The position numbers and the translations under genes were made by a program. Shown here in pieces: positions 1 to 6,551 of a stretch of DNA of 32,662 nucleotides. Source of the DNA: Actinomycetes bacterium. GTDB taxonomy: Bacteria; Actinomycetota; Acidimicrobiia; Acidimicrobiales; RAAP-2. The stretch's first letter is position 1, and every line of letters begins with the position of its first letter. The notes beneath the pieces are model-generated. The model made no database searches. It saw only the letters and a list, made by a program, of their open reading frames with translations, and had not been told where the DNA came from. The stretch spans positions 1 to 32,662 of the forward strand of contig JAKBTL010000110.1 in assembly GCA_021844425.1 (NCBI GenBank). Reading direction: 5' to 3'.

Positions 1-1
1 C

Positions 2-1195
2 CTGAACCTCGCGTTCCGCGAGCCGCTCGTCGCCGACGCAGGCCCGCTGCCCGAGGGACGCCCCGGCGGCGCGCCGCAGCACCGCGTCGTGGCGCACGGC
101 GGGGTCGCCGAGCCGTGGAGCTCGCCCGCTGCCAACGGCGTCCTGGTGGCCGGCGCGGGGTGCGGACCGGCCGATGGCGTGCTCGCGCTCGCCGAGCACC
201 TCGGGTGGCCCGTCCTCGCAGACCCCCGCTCGGGATGCCGCGTGCCGCACCCCCACGTCGTCGCGGCGGCGGACGCGATCGCTCGTCGCGCACCGGCGCG
301 CCTGCGTCCCGAAGTCGTGGTGCAGCTCGGCGCGTCGTGGGCGTCGAAGGCGCTGCCGGCCTACCTCGCCGAAGCTGAGGTGGTCGCAGTGGACCCGTGG
401 TGGCGCTGGGACGACCCGGACCGGCGCGTGTCGGTCGTCCACCGCGTCGAGCCTGGGGCTTGGCTGGCTGCCGCGCGCGCGACCGTGCCGCAGCGACCCT
501 CGCCCGGATGGCTCGAAGGGTGGCAGGACGCCGAGCGGGCCGCACAGCAGACGATCGAGGCCCTCCTCCGCGGGGCCGAGCTGAGTGAGCCGCTCGTCGC
601 GCGCAGTGTGGCGCGCGACGTTCCCGAGGGCTCCGTCGTCGTCGTCTCCTCGTCCATGCCCGTGCGCGACCTCGAATGGTTCGCCCTGCCGCGCCCGGAC
701 CCCCCGAGGGTCCTGGCGAACCGCGGTGCGAACGGCATCGACGGCGTGTGCTCGACGGCGCTCGGAGCGGCCGCGGCCAAAGCGGGGCCGGTCGTCGCGC
801 TGGTGGGTGACCTCGCGTTCTTCCACGACCTGTCGTCGTTCGTCCGGTCGGCGGACGGGCCGGGTCCAGGCAGCTGCACCGTCGTCGTGGTCGACAACGG
901 CGGCGGCGGCATCTTCGAGCTCCTGCCCCAGCGAGCGCTGCTCGAGCGCAGGGAGCTCGAGCGGGTATTCGCGACCCCCCAGGTCCCCGACGTGGTGGAC
1001 GTGGCTGAGGGCCTCGGGCTCGAGACCGCGGACGTCGGCACGCCGGGAGAGCTGGGCGAGGCGGTGCTGGAGGCGACCCGGCGCGACGGCGTGACGATCG
1101 TGCGCGCACGCGTGCCCTCGCGCCAGTTGAACCGCGCGCTCCACGAGCGCCTGGACGCCGCGGTGGCCGGCGCGCTCGCCGACCTCGGGATCTGA
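2..1195 (+). CDS. menD: MenD, SEPHCHC synthase (5'-truncated by window edge)
   Basis: This is the C-terminal 397 residues of the thiamine-diphosphate enzyme that joins isochorismate and 2-oxoglutarate (with loss of CO2) in menaquinone synthesis; family members are about 550 residues, so the start lies upstream of the window. The frame is open from base 2, and the first residues LNLAFREPL match the MenD segment around HLNLPFREPL, so the gene is cut by the window rather than starting at the internal GTG at 89. Further family signatures are SSSMPVRDLEW followed by NRGANGIDG with STALG, and the ThDP/Mg region LVGDLAFFHDL (about 800-830) followed by VDNGGGGIFELLP (about 890-925). A 46-bp gap separates it from tyrS. 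The menD assignment is firm. Confidence 0.95.
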   Translation: MNLAFREPLVADAGPLPEGRPGGAPQHRVVAHGGVAEPWSSPAANGVLVAGAGCGPADGVLALAEHLGWPVLADPRSGCRVPHPHVVAAADAIARRAPARLRPEVVVQLGASWASKALPAYLAEAEVVAVDPWWRWDDPDRRVSVVHRVEPGAWLAAARATVPQRPSPGWLEGWQDAERAAQQTIEALLRGAELSEPLVARSVARDVPEGSVVVVSSSMPVRDLEWFALPRPDPPRVLANRGANGIDGVCSTALGAAAAKAGPVVALVGDLAFFHDLSSFVRSADGPGPGSCTVVVVDNGGGGIFELLPQRALLERRELERVFATPQVPDVVDVAEGLGLETADVGTPGELGEAVLEATRRDGVTIVRARVPSRQLNRALHERLDAAVAGALADLGI

Positions 1196-1241
1196 AGGCG
1201 CCTGGGGAGGACGGGCGGCGTCGTATGGCAGGCTTGAGCGG

Positions 1242-2510
1242 ATGCCGTCGCTCCCCGAGGATCTGCGCTTTCGGGGCCTGGTCCACCAGCTCACCGACGA
1301 GCGGCTGTTGGACCGCCTCGACCACGACCGGCTGACCTTCTACGTCGGCTTCGACCCGTCGTTCTCGAGCCTGCACATCGGCAGCCTGCTGCAGCTCGCC
1401 CTGCTCCGCCGCTTCCAGCGCGCAGGCCACCGCCCGATCGCGCTGGCCGGCGGCGGCACCGGCATGATCGGCGACCCCGGCGGCAGAACGGACGAACGGC
1501 ATCTGCTCACGAGAGAGCAGATCGCGGCGAACGTCGAGGGCATCCGTCCTCAGCTCGCCCGCTTCGTCGACCTGGCCGACGGCCTGCTCCTCGACAACGC
1601 GTCATGGCTCTCGGAGCTGTCGATGATCGGGTTCCTCCGCGACGTCGGCAAGCACGTGACCGTGAACCAGATGATGGCGAAGGAAGCGGTCCGCGCTCGT
1701 CTCGAACGTCCCGACCGGGGCATCTCCTACACCGAATTCAGCTACATGCTCCTGCAGGCCTACGACTTCCTACGGCTCCATCAGGACTACGGCTGCGAGC
1801 TGCAGGTCGGCGGGAGCGACCAGTGGGGGAACATCACGACGGGCGTGGAGCTCATCCGCAAGCTCTCCGGCAAGGTCGCGCACGGCATGACGACGCCGCT
1901 CGTGGTCAAGGCGGACGGGACGAAGTTCGGCAAGACGGCCTCGGGCGCTGTGTGGCTTGACGCCGGGCTCACGAGCCCCTTCCGCTTCTACCAGTTCCTG
2001 CTGCACACCGAGGACGCGGTAGTCGGCGCGTACCTTCGGTACTTCACCTTCCTCGACCACGGCGAGATCGCGGACCTCGACGCCCAGACCGCCGAGCACC
2101 CGCAGCGCCGCGTCGCGCAGCGTGCGCTCGCACACGAGGTGACCGTGCTTGTCCACGGCGCGGAGGAGACGTCGCGGGCAGAGCGCGCGTCTCGGGCGTT
2201 GTTCGGCGAGGAGATCGCCTCGCTCGACGAGCGTACGCTGCTCGACGTCGTCGGCGAGGCGCCCTCGAGCACCGTGGCGCGCGACGCGCTCGTGCGCGGC
2301 GAGATCACGGTCGTGGACGCATTGGCCTCCTCTGGGCTCGTCTCCTCGAGGGGCGAGGCGCGCCGGGCCATCGCGCAAGGGGGCGCGTACGTGAACAACC
2401 GGCGCGTCGAGGGCGAGGAGCGGGCGCTCGGACCCGACGACCTCCTCTGTGACCGCTACGTCGTGCTCAGACGAGGCCGACGCGACTACCACCTGCTCGT
2501 CGCGCGATGA
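1242..2510 (+). CDS. tyrS: Tyrosyl-tRNA synthetase
   Basis: Class I aminoacyl-tRNA synthetase that activates tyrosine and loads it on tRNA-Tyr in the cytoplasm. The 422-residue length is normal for the bacterial TyrRS. The HIGH signature appears as HIGS at residues 45-48 and the KMSKS loop as KFGKT at 228-232. The tyrosine-binding stretch YTEFSYMLLQAYDF and the GGSDQWGNI motif are intact. The last 70 or so residues form an S4 RNA-binding domain (SSGLVSSRGEARRAIAQGG, then VNNRRV). The ATG at 1242 is chosen because the family N-terminus begins just before the LVHQLTDE segment. There is no clear Shine-Dalgarno sequence; a weak CAGGCT box at 1229-1234 sits 7 nt before the start and resembles the leaderless promoters found elsewhere in this window. 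Confidence 0.97.
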   Translation: MPSLPEDLRFRGLVHQLTDERLLDRLDHDRLTFYVGFDPSFSSLHIGSLLQLALLRRFQRAGHRPIALAGGGTGMIGDPGGRTDERHLLTREQIAANVEGIRPQLARFVDLADGLLLDNASWLSELSMIGFLRDVGKHVTVNQMMAKEAVRARLERPDRGISYTEFSYMLLQAYDFLRLHQDYGCELQVGGSDQWGNITTGVELIRKLSGKVAHGMTTPLVVKADGTKFGKTASGAVWLDAGLTSPFRFYQFLLHTEDAVVGAYLRYFTFLDHGEIADLDAQTAEHPQRRVAQRALAHEVTVLVHGAEETSRAERASRALFGEEIASLDERTLLDVVGEAPSSTVARDALVRGEITVVDALASSGLVSSRGEARRAIAQGGAYVNNRRVEGEERALGPDDLLCDRYVVLRRGRRDYHLLVAR

Positions 2511-2529
2511 CCTGCGCCCGTCACGACCT

Positions 2530-3048
2530 GTGATCGCAAGGGCGTGGCTCTGGATCGGGGGGCTGGTGGTCGTGGCCGTGGGAGTCGTCGCCTTCGTCTC
2601 GCTCGGTCTCGGCGCGCCTGCGACCCCGCAGCAGAGGTTGAAGAGCTGGGTCGCCTCCACGGACCTCGGCCAGGGCGTCGGCACCCTCGAGGGGGACGCC
2701 GCCTCGGTGCGCAGGGAGCTCGCCACGCACCATGGCGTCGCCGCGGCGCACACGGTCTGCGCCGCCATGGCAAACGACGCGCAGACATACAACGACGACC
2801 TGCCCTCCCCGGACTCGAGGCTCACCCAGCTCCTCGCGCGCGCCTACGCGCTCGAGTACGACGCCGCGGAGTCGTGCTACCGGGCTTCGTCGCCGGGCTC
2901 TCGGCTCTTTGCGGTGTCCGCACGCGACGCCGGCCAGGCGGCCCGCCTGTTCCAGCAGGCGCTCCGCCGGGTTCGCCTGCTCACCGCCTCGAGCGTGCCG
3001 ACCACCACGACCACGGTCCCCGACCTCACAGGGACAGCGCTGTTTTGA
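2530..3048 (+). CDS. Hypothetical membrane-anchored protein
   Basis: I do not recognise a characterised family. From the GTG at 2530 the product has 172 residues: a short N-terminus, one hydrophobic segment at about residues 5-28 (WLWIGGLVVVAVGVVAFVSL), then a soluble, mostly helical-looking region with two cysteines (C77 and C116) that could form a disulfide if exported, and a threonine/proline tail (VPTTTTTVPDLTG). This fits a single-pass or signal-anchored protein facing outwards. The open frame continues upstream to an ATG at 2449 inside tyrS, but those extra residues are polar and low in homology-like character, and the hydrophobic segment sits naturally at the N-terminus from 2530, so the GTG is preferred. 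It follows tyrS by 19 bp and may be co-transcribed. Confidence 0.7.
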   Translation: MIARAWLWIGGLVVVAVGVVAFVSLGLGAPATPQQRLKSWVASTDLGQGVGTLEGDAASVRRELATHHGVAAAHTVCAAMANDAQTYNDDLPSPDSRLTQLLARAYALEYDAAESCYRASSPGSRLFAVSARDAGQAARLFQQALRRVRLLTASSVPTTTTTVPDLTGTALF

Positions 3049-3109
3049 CGCGGCGACTCTGCGCGACGCGGCGACTCTGCGCGACGGGGCGACTCTGCGC
3101 GACGGGGCG
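3047..3109. repeat. 18-bp tandem repeat, 3.5 copies
   Basis: The unit GACGCGGCGACTCTGCGC occurs at 3047-3064 and exactly again at 3065-3082; a third copy at 3083-3100 carries one or two substitutions (GACGGGGCG start) and a partial fourth copy runs to 3109. The array fills the whole gap between the stop codon at 3046-3048 and the GTG at 3113, so it forms the entire 5' leader of the flavin-reductase-like gene. The unit length is a multiple of three, so the downstream frame would read a six-residue DAATLR-type repeat if translation began further upstream. Confidence 0.9.
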
Positions 3110-3112
3110 CTC

Positions 3113-3637
3113 GTGACGCGCGCCCACGACGTGGACGATCGTCTCCGACGCCGGGTGCTGTGGGCCATGCCCAGCGGGCTGTACGTGGTGGGGAGCGCGG
3201 CGGGCGGCCGCGCGAACCTGATGACTGCCAACCTCGCGATCCAAGTCGCGACCGAGCCCAAGCTCGTCGCCGTCGCGGTCGACGCGACGTCGGTGACCCG
3301 AGCGCTCATCGTGGAGGGAGGGGGCTTCTCGCTGAGCCTCCTCGCACGAGAGGACCGCGCGGTCGTGCGGCGGTTCGTGAAGCCGGTGCCCGAGCAGGAG
3401 GTCGTGACCGAAGGAGGGGCGGTCGTGTCGATGCACGGGGAGCCGGTCGAGGCGCACGCGACCGGCTCCCCGGTGCTCGCACGTGCGGTGGCGTGGCTCG
3501 ACTGCGCGCTCTGGCATCGGCTCGAAGCGGGAAGCCACGACCTGTTCGTCGGGGAGGTCGTCGCGGTCGGCGGCCCATCGGAGGAGATGCCGCCTGTGCT
3601 GCGGATGGAGGACACCCGCATGAGCTACGGCGGCTGA
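3113..3637 (+). CDS. Flavin-reductase-like FMN-binding protein
   Basis: The 174-residue product resembles the flavin reductase-like split-barrel domain, the NAD(P)H:flavin oxidoreductase partner of two-component monooxygenases and related FMN proteins. Supporting segments are the N-terminal helix-strand AMPSGLYVVGS, the GRANLMTANLAIQVATEPKLVAVAV block that in this family lines the flavin site, a FSLSLLARED strand, and the late HDLFVGEVVAV strand. Substrate and physiological partner cannot be told from sequence, and no monooxygenase gene lies nearby. The start is set at the GTG at 3113, because residues further upstream would be encoded by the tandem repeat and by a frame inside the previous gene. 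It converges on the minus-strand gene ending at 3651 with a 13-bp gap. Confidence 0.8.
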   Translation: MTRAHDVDDRLRRRVLWAMPSGLYVVGSAAGGRANLMTANLAIQVATEPKLVAVAVDATSVTRALIVEGGGFSLSLLAREDRAVVRRFVKPVPEQEVVTEGGAVVSMHGEPVEAHATGSPVLARAVAWLDCALWHRLEAGSHDLFVGEVVAVGGPSEEMPPVLRMEDTRMSYGG

Positions 3638-3650
3638 GGGCGCGCCAGCG

Positions 3651-3863
3651 TCAGTGGGGCCGCAGGTCGACTCGCAGCGTCAGGATCCCGTCTTCGAACG
3701 TGGCCTCGGCGTCGCCGATCATGGCGAAGTCCATGTAGTCGAGCTGTGCCTGCTCCCTGAACCTCTGGCGCTCGGGGCCCTCCACGGGAGGAAGGCCTCG
3801 CTCCTTCACCGCCTGGGCCCGCATTCGGAACCGAGCGACCATTGCCTGAGGGTCGAAGTCCAC
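3651..3863 (-). CDS. Small conserved-looking protein, unknown function (70 aa)
   Basis: I do not recognise a named family. The product starts with GTG at 3863 (read on the minus strand) and has 70 residues without cysteine. It has an amphipathic, arginine/glutamate-rich first half (PQAMVARFRMRAQAVKERG), the stretch PPVEGPERQRFREQAQLDYM, then an acidic MIGDAEATFEDGILTLRVDL ending that reads like one or two beta strands. This composition and its own promoter-like box (TAAGCT at 3873-3878, 9 nt before the start) support a real gene. The opposite-strand open frame over the same interval looks like a high-GC shadow. It is flanked by the convergent flavin-reductase-like gene and by the divergent zinc-ribbon gene. 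Confidence 0.7.
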   Translation of the reverse strand: MDFDPQAMVARFRMRAQAVKERGLPPVEGPERQRFREQAQLDYMDFAMIGDAEATFEDGILTLRVDLRPH

Positions 3864-3872
3864 CGTCGTCGC

Positions 3873-3878
3873 AGCTTA
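3873..3878 (-). promoter_or_regulatory. Candidate -10 box, near-leaderless promoter of the 70-aa gene
   Basis: On the minus strand the hexamer TAAGCT ends 9 nt before the GTG start at 3863, so a transcript would begin within a few bases of the start codon. No -35 element is recognisable and no Shine-Dalgarno sequence fits. Confidence 0.45.
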
Positions 3879-3948
3879 TGGCGGGGGCGGCAGCGCACGC
3901 GCGCCGTCGGGAGGTGACCGGTGCGCCCCCGGTGAGCGGCTACACGAC

Positions 3949-3954
3949 TACAAT
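3949..3954 (+). promoter_or_regulatory. Candidate -10 box (TACAAT) upstream of the zinc-ribbon gene
   Basis: TACAAT is a strong actinobacterial -10 match in an otherwise very GC-rich stretch. A start 6-7 nt downstream (about 3961) would give a leader of about 115 nt before the GTG at 4077, and this leader begins exactly where the candidate structured RNA begins. No convincing -35 hexamer is present at 16-18 bp. Confidence 0.5.
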
Positions 3955-3960
3955 GGGCCC

Positions 3961-4030
3961 GAGGGCCGGGGACCCGCCGGCGAACGCGGCGGGCGGTGTT
4001 CGGCCAGGTCGTCTACATGGCCCCCGGCTC
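3961..4030 (+). promoter_or_regulatory. Candidate structured 5' leader RNA (three-way junction)
   Basis: Direct reading shows three nested pairings. P1 pairs 3963-3971 with 4022-4030 (GGGCCGGGG with CCCCGGCTC, nine pairs including one G-U). P2 is a perfect 7-bp hairpin, CCCGCCG at 3973-3979 with CGGCGGG at 3987-3993 and a 7-nt loop. P3 pairs GCCA at 4003-4006 with TGGC at 4018-4021. Only one base separates P1 and P2. The element would be the first 70 nt of a transcript from the TACAAT box. In DNA this GC-rich, chance pairing is common, and I cannot match it to a known riboswitch class. It could instead be only an mRNA leader with fortuitous folding. Confidence 0.35.
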
Positions 4031-4076
4031 GGTCGAGCAAGCGTCTCGGACCCGGGCGGGCAGCAAGGGAGTGGTC

Positions 4077-4286
4077 GTGAAGAAGGGACGCCATCGGCGA
4101 TTCGAAGAAGCGCGAAGCCTCAAACGTTCGGTCACCACCGCCGGGGAGCGGTGCCCCGAGTGCGGAGCCGAGCCCGAGGACGTGCACGCGTCGTGGTGCC
4201 TCGCCGAGGAGGACCAGTACGACCGCATACTCGGGTCGCTCGCGCCCTCGCACGAAGACCGGGAGCACGACCCGCTCGACGACTGA
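4077..4286 (+). CDS. Small zinc-ribbon-like protein (69 aa)
   Basis: I do not recognise a named family. From the GTG at 4077 the protein has 69 residues: a basic N-terminus (KKGRHRRFEEARSLKR), a CPEC knuckle (C26, C29) followed by H37 and C41 (HASWC), which together could bind one zinc ion, and an acidic C-terminal tail ending in DPLDD. Charge separation of this type suggests a nucleic-acid- or protein-binding adaptor, but this is inference. The start is chosen because AAGGGA at 4065-4070 lies 6 nt upstream; GTG at 4071 and a longer frame from 3996 are alternatives that would place the structured leader inside coding sequence. It converges on the cysteine-rich minus-strand gene with a 17-bp gap. 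Confidence 0.7.
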   Translation: MKKGRHRRFEEARSLKRSVTTAGERCPECGAEPEDVHASWCLAEEDQYDRILGSLAPSHEDREHDPLDD

Positions 4287-4303
4287 CGGCCAGAGCCGGC
4301 GCG

Positions 4304-5050
4304 TCAGCCGCGGCGGCGCACGGCAGGATGGGGGAGGGGCGTCCGTGCACCGCGGCGACGGTCCTCGAGGTACGCCGCCAGCGCACGCTGCACCTTCTTG
4401 CCCGTCATCTCGGCCAGCTCGTCGGCCAGCTCTTCGTACACCGGCTTCGTGCCGACGAACGCGTGGCGCTCTTCGGTGCACCACCACGCGAACTCCTGGC
4501 CGCCCGGGCCCCAGTGGCGCCGCTCCCACTGCCCGACGGTAGAGGTGACGTGCCCATCGTCGTCGACTCGGTCCTCGCGCCGAAGCGGCAGCTGCCAGCA
4601 GACCTCCGGCTTCAAGTCGAGCGGGCGCCGGCCGGTCGAGAGCGCGGCGTGGTGCAGCGCGCAGCCTGGGCCGTTGCGGAAGCCGGGGCGGTTGAGGAAG
4701 ATGCATGCCCCGTCGACGAGGCGGGTCACCGTCTCGCCCCTCTTCGTGGTGCGCGTGATCCCCTTGCGCATCGCACGGCGGCGGAACTGCCAGTCCTCGT
4801 CGCCGAGAGATTCGGCCGCCTTCTCCACGCGGCGGACGTCGTCGTCGTCGACGAAGTGCGCTCCATAGGAGCAGCAGCCCTGCATGAGCTCGGGAGCTGG
4901 ATCGGTGAGGACGCCCCGGCAGCCGCGGCCGTAGATGCACGTCCAGCTGCTCGAGAGGAAGGTGATGTCGAAGACCCAGGTGCGGTCCTCGTCGGGGTCG
5001 TCGAAGCTCACCCACTCGTGCGCCGGCACGGAGGGCCGGCCGGTCGCCAT
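4304..5050 (-). CDS. Cysteine-rich protein, YkgJ/DUF3109-like
   Basis: The 248-residue product carries eight cysteines (C38, C44, C59, C60, C116, C130, C151, C191). The arrangement C-x5-C...GCCSYG, then GACIFLN...GCALHHAAL and LKPEVCWQLPL, resembles cysteine-rich families thought to bind zinc or an iron-sulfur cluster (YkgJ-type and DUF3109-type proteins); the ALH...KP..C..PL segment is the most telling. No enzymatic role is known to me. The ATG at 5050 begins 6 nt after a TAGGGT box, consistent with a leaderless transcript. It is divergent from nfuA with only 28 bp between starts, so a link to iron-sulfur or metal handling is plausible but unproven. The C-terminal 20 residues are arginine/proline-rich and look disordered. 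Confidence 0.75.
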   Translation of the reverse strand: MATGRPSVPAHEWVSFDDPDEDRTWVFDITFLSSSWTCIYGRGCRGVLTDPAPELMQGCCSYGAHFVDDDDVRRVEKAAESLGDEDWQFRRRAMRKGITRTTKRGETVTRLVDGACIFLNRPGFRNGPGCALHHAALSTGRRPLDLKPEVCWQLPLRREDRVDDDGHVTSTVGQWERRHWGPGGQEFAWWCTEERHAFVGTKPVYEELADELAEMTGKKVQRALAAYLEDRRRGARTPLPHPAVRRRG

Positions 5051-5056
5051 GGCCCG

Positions 5057-5062
5057 ACCCTA
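5057..5062 (-). promoter_or_regulatory. Candidate -10 box, leaderless promoter of the cysteine-rich gene
   Basis: Read on the minus strand, TAGGGT ends 6 nt before the ATG at 5050, so transcription would start at or next to the A of the start codon. It lies back to back with the nfuA box at 5067-5072, four bases away. Confidence 0.5.
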
Positions 5063-5066
5063 GCCG

Positions 5067-5072
5067 TAGAAT
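5067..5072 (+). promoter_or_regulatory. Candidate -10 box, leaderless promoter of nfuA
   Basis: TAGAAT ends 6 nt before the nfuA ATG at 5079. No Shine-Dalgarno sequence is present in the 28-bp divergent gap, which supports a leaderless mRNA. A -35 hexamer for this promoter would fall inside the start region of the divergent gene. Confidence 0.55.
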
Positions 5073-5078
5073 GGCGCG

Positions 5079-5717
5079 ATGGCTCGAACCGCTGAACAGC
5101 TCGACGTCGTGACGATCACGCCTGAGGCGCGTGACGTGGTGCGCGAGGCGATGTCCCAGGAACCCGACCCGGATCGTCTGGCGCTCTGGCTGGAGGTGCG
5201 CGGAGTCCAGGATGCCCAGTTCGTCTACGACCTCTACTTCCAGGCGGCCGCGGACGCCGCCGAAGAGGACTCGGTGGTCGATGACGGCGAGATCACCGTC
5301 GTCGTCCCGGAGCCGAGCGTCGACCGCCTGCGCGGTGCTCGGCTCGAGTGGAGCAGCGAGGGGGAGGGCGGGCTCGTCCTCGTGAACCCCAATGCGCCGG
5401 AGCCCGAGGAGCTCGGGGTTCCTGCCGAGGTCATGGCGGCGGGGCTCGACGGCCCGCTCGGGAGCCGGGTCCGCGCCGTGCTGGACCAGGCGGTGAACCC
5501 CTCGATCGCCTCGCACGGCGGCCGGGCCGACCTGGTCGCGATCGACGAGAGCGGGGGCGTCGCGTACCTGCGGCTCTCGGGGGGCTGCCAGGGCTGCGCG
5601 ATGTCCCGGATGACGCTCACCCAGGGCATCGAGGCCGCGCTGCGCGAAGAGGTGCCCGAGCTCACGCGGGTGGTCGACGTCACGGACCACGCGGGCGGCG
5701 ACAACCCCTACTACTAG
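5079..5717 (+). CDS. nfuA: NfuA-type Fe-S carrier protein
   Basis: The protein carries and delivers iron-sulfur clusters to apo-enzymes. Its 212 residues have the two-part NfuA plan. Residues 1 to about 110 form a degenerate A-type (IscA/HesB-like) domain without any cysteine (ITPEARDVVREAM, then LALWLEVRG and the acidic DDGEITVVV strand). Residues about 125-205 form the Nfu domain, where C170 and C173 of GGCQGCAMS bind a bridging cluster, preceded by NPSIASHGGRADLVAID. Loss of cysteines in the first domain is normal for NfuA. The ATG at 5079 is preferred over the ATG at 5071, which lies inside the -10 box. The next gene starts 7 nt after the stop. Confidence 0.93.
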   Translation: MARTAEQLDVVTITPEARDVVREAMSQEPDPDRLALWLEVRGVQDAQFVYDLYFQAAADAAEEDSVVDDGEITVVVPEPSVDRLRGARLEWSSEGEGGLVLVNPNAPEPEELGVPAEVMAAGLDGPLGSRVRAVLDQAVNPSIASHGGRADLVAIDESGGVAYLRLSGGCQGCAMSRMTLTQGIEAALREEVPELTRVVDVTDHAGGDNPYY

Positions 5718-5724
5718 TCGAGCG

Positions 5725-6510
5725 ATGACGGCCTGGGGGGTGGTGGCCGCGTGCGGGATCGGCGGGGGGGTGGCCGGTCCGTTCCTCGACGTGCTCGCGC
5801 GGCGGGTCCGGCGCCCGGACGCCCAGGGCCTCGCGCCTGGCGCCTCGACGTCTCGAGCGGCTGCGCCTCCCGCTGCACCCGCCACCTCTGCACCCGCCAC
5901 CGCTTCGCTTGCCACTTCGGTTGCGCCAGCTGTCGCGCGGGCGTCGAGACGCGCAGCCGTCGGCGAAGGCGGGGGCGTGGCGGTCCTGACCGCGGTGCTC
6001 TGCGTGCTCGGCGCGCTCCGGCTCGGGGCCGTCCCCCAGCTGGCCGCGTACTGCCTTCTCACGGGTGCCCTCGTCGTGGTCTCCCTCACCGACCTGCGCA
6101 CCGGCCTCGTCCCACGGCGGATCGTCTACGCCGCCGGCGCGACCGTCGGGGTCGCGCTCCTCTGCGCGTCCGCGGCCGACGGCACGTGGCGCCCGATGCT
6201 CGACGCGCTGGTGGGGGCCGCGGCCGGGCTGGCGCTGCTCGGGGGCATCTGGCTGGCGTCGCCCAAGGCGATGGGCTTCGGCGACGTGAGGCTCGCGGGG
6301 CTCTGCGGCGGCGCGCTGGGCTGGTTCGGCCTGTCAGCGCTCTACGTCGGCTTCATGGCCGCCTTCGTGGCCGGGGCGATCGTGGGCCTGGTCATGCTGG
6401 TCGCGCGCGGCCGGCACCGGCTCCCGTTCGCGCCCGCGCTCGCGCTCGGCACGCTGTTCGGCGTGCTTTGGGGCACGTGGCTCGGGAACCTCTGGCTGCA
6501 GAGGTGGTAG
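5725..6510 (+). CDS. Prepilin peptidase, A24 family
   Basis: An integral membrane aspartic protease that cleaves the leader of type IV pilin-like proteins at the inner membrane face. The two catalytic aspartates are visible: D123 in SLTDLRTGLVPRR and D187 in GFGDVRLAG. Several hydrophobic segments follow the pattern of the family. The N-terminal part starts with a short hydrophobic helix (GVVAACGIGGGVAGPFLDVLARRV) but then runs into an alanine/threonine/proline-rich linker at about residues 35-75, encoded in part by a 15-nt period repeat, where longer prepilin peptidases have a cysteine-bearing N-methyltransferase domain. Methylation activity is therefore doubtful. A prepilin peptidase also lies in the mycobacterial aroC region, which supports the call. 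No pilin genes are in the window. Confidence 0.88.
   Translation: MTAWGVVAACGIGGGVAGPFLDVLARRVRRPDAQGLAPGASTSRAAAPPAAPATSAPATASLATSVAPAVARASRRAAVGEGGGVAVLTAVLCVLGALRLGAVPQLAAYCLLTGALVVVSLTDLRTGLVPRRIVYAAGATVGVALLCASAADGTWRPMLDALVGAAAGLALLGGIWLASPKAMGFGDVRLAGLCGGALGWFGLSALYVGFMAAFVAGAIVGLVMLVARGRHRLPFAPALALGTLFGVLWGTWLGNLWLQRW
5874..5901. repeat. 13-bp direct repeat (period 15) in the peptidase linker
   Basis: TGCACCCGCCACC occurs at 5874-5886 and again at 5889-5901. The 15-nt period keeps the frame and yields the repeated APATS / APATA residues of the low-complexity linker. Confidence 0.85.
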
Positions 6511-6551
6511 ACGCCGACCGCCGCCTCGCCGACTACCTTCGCTCGGCTCGG

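Noticed and set aside
3045-3050. TTGACG as a -35 box before the flavin-reductase-like gene
   Set aside because: No -10 hexamer lies 16-18 bp downstream; the bases are part of the stop codon and the tandem repeat.
3047-3112. Six-residue DAATLR repeat as the N-terminus of the flavin-reductase-like protein
   Set aside because: It would need a start inside the previous gene in another frame, and the family fold begins after the GTG at 3113. It remains possible but less likely.
3842-5095. Long + strand frame over the zinc-ribbon and cysteine-rich genes
   Set aside because: It overlaps two genes with recognisable metal-binding motifs and has the arginine/alanine-rich composition of a shadow.
3948-6101. 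Open frame of about 717 codons on the minus strand
   Set aside because: It crosses several real genes on both strands, is arginine/alanine/proline-rich throughout, and is explained by base composition.
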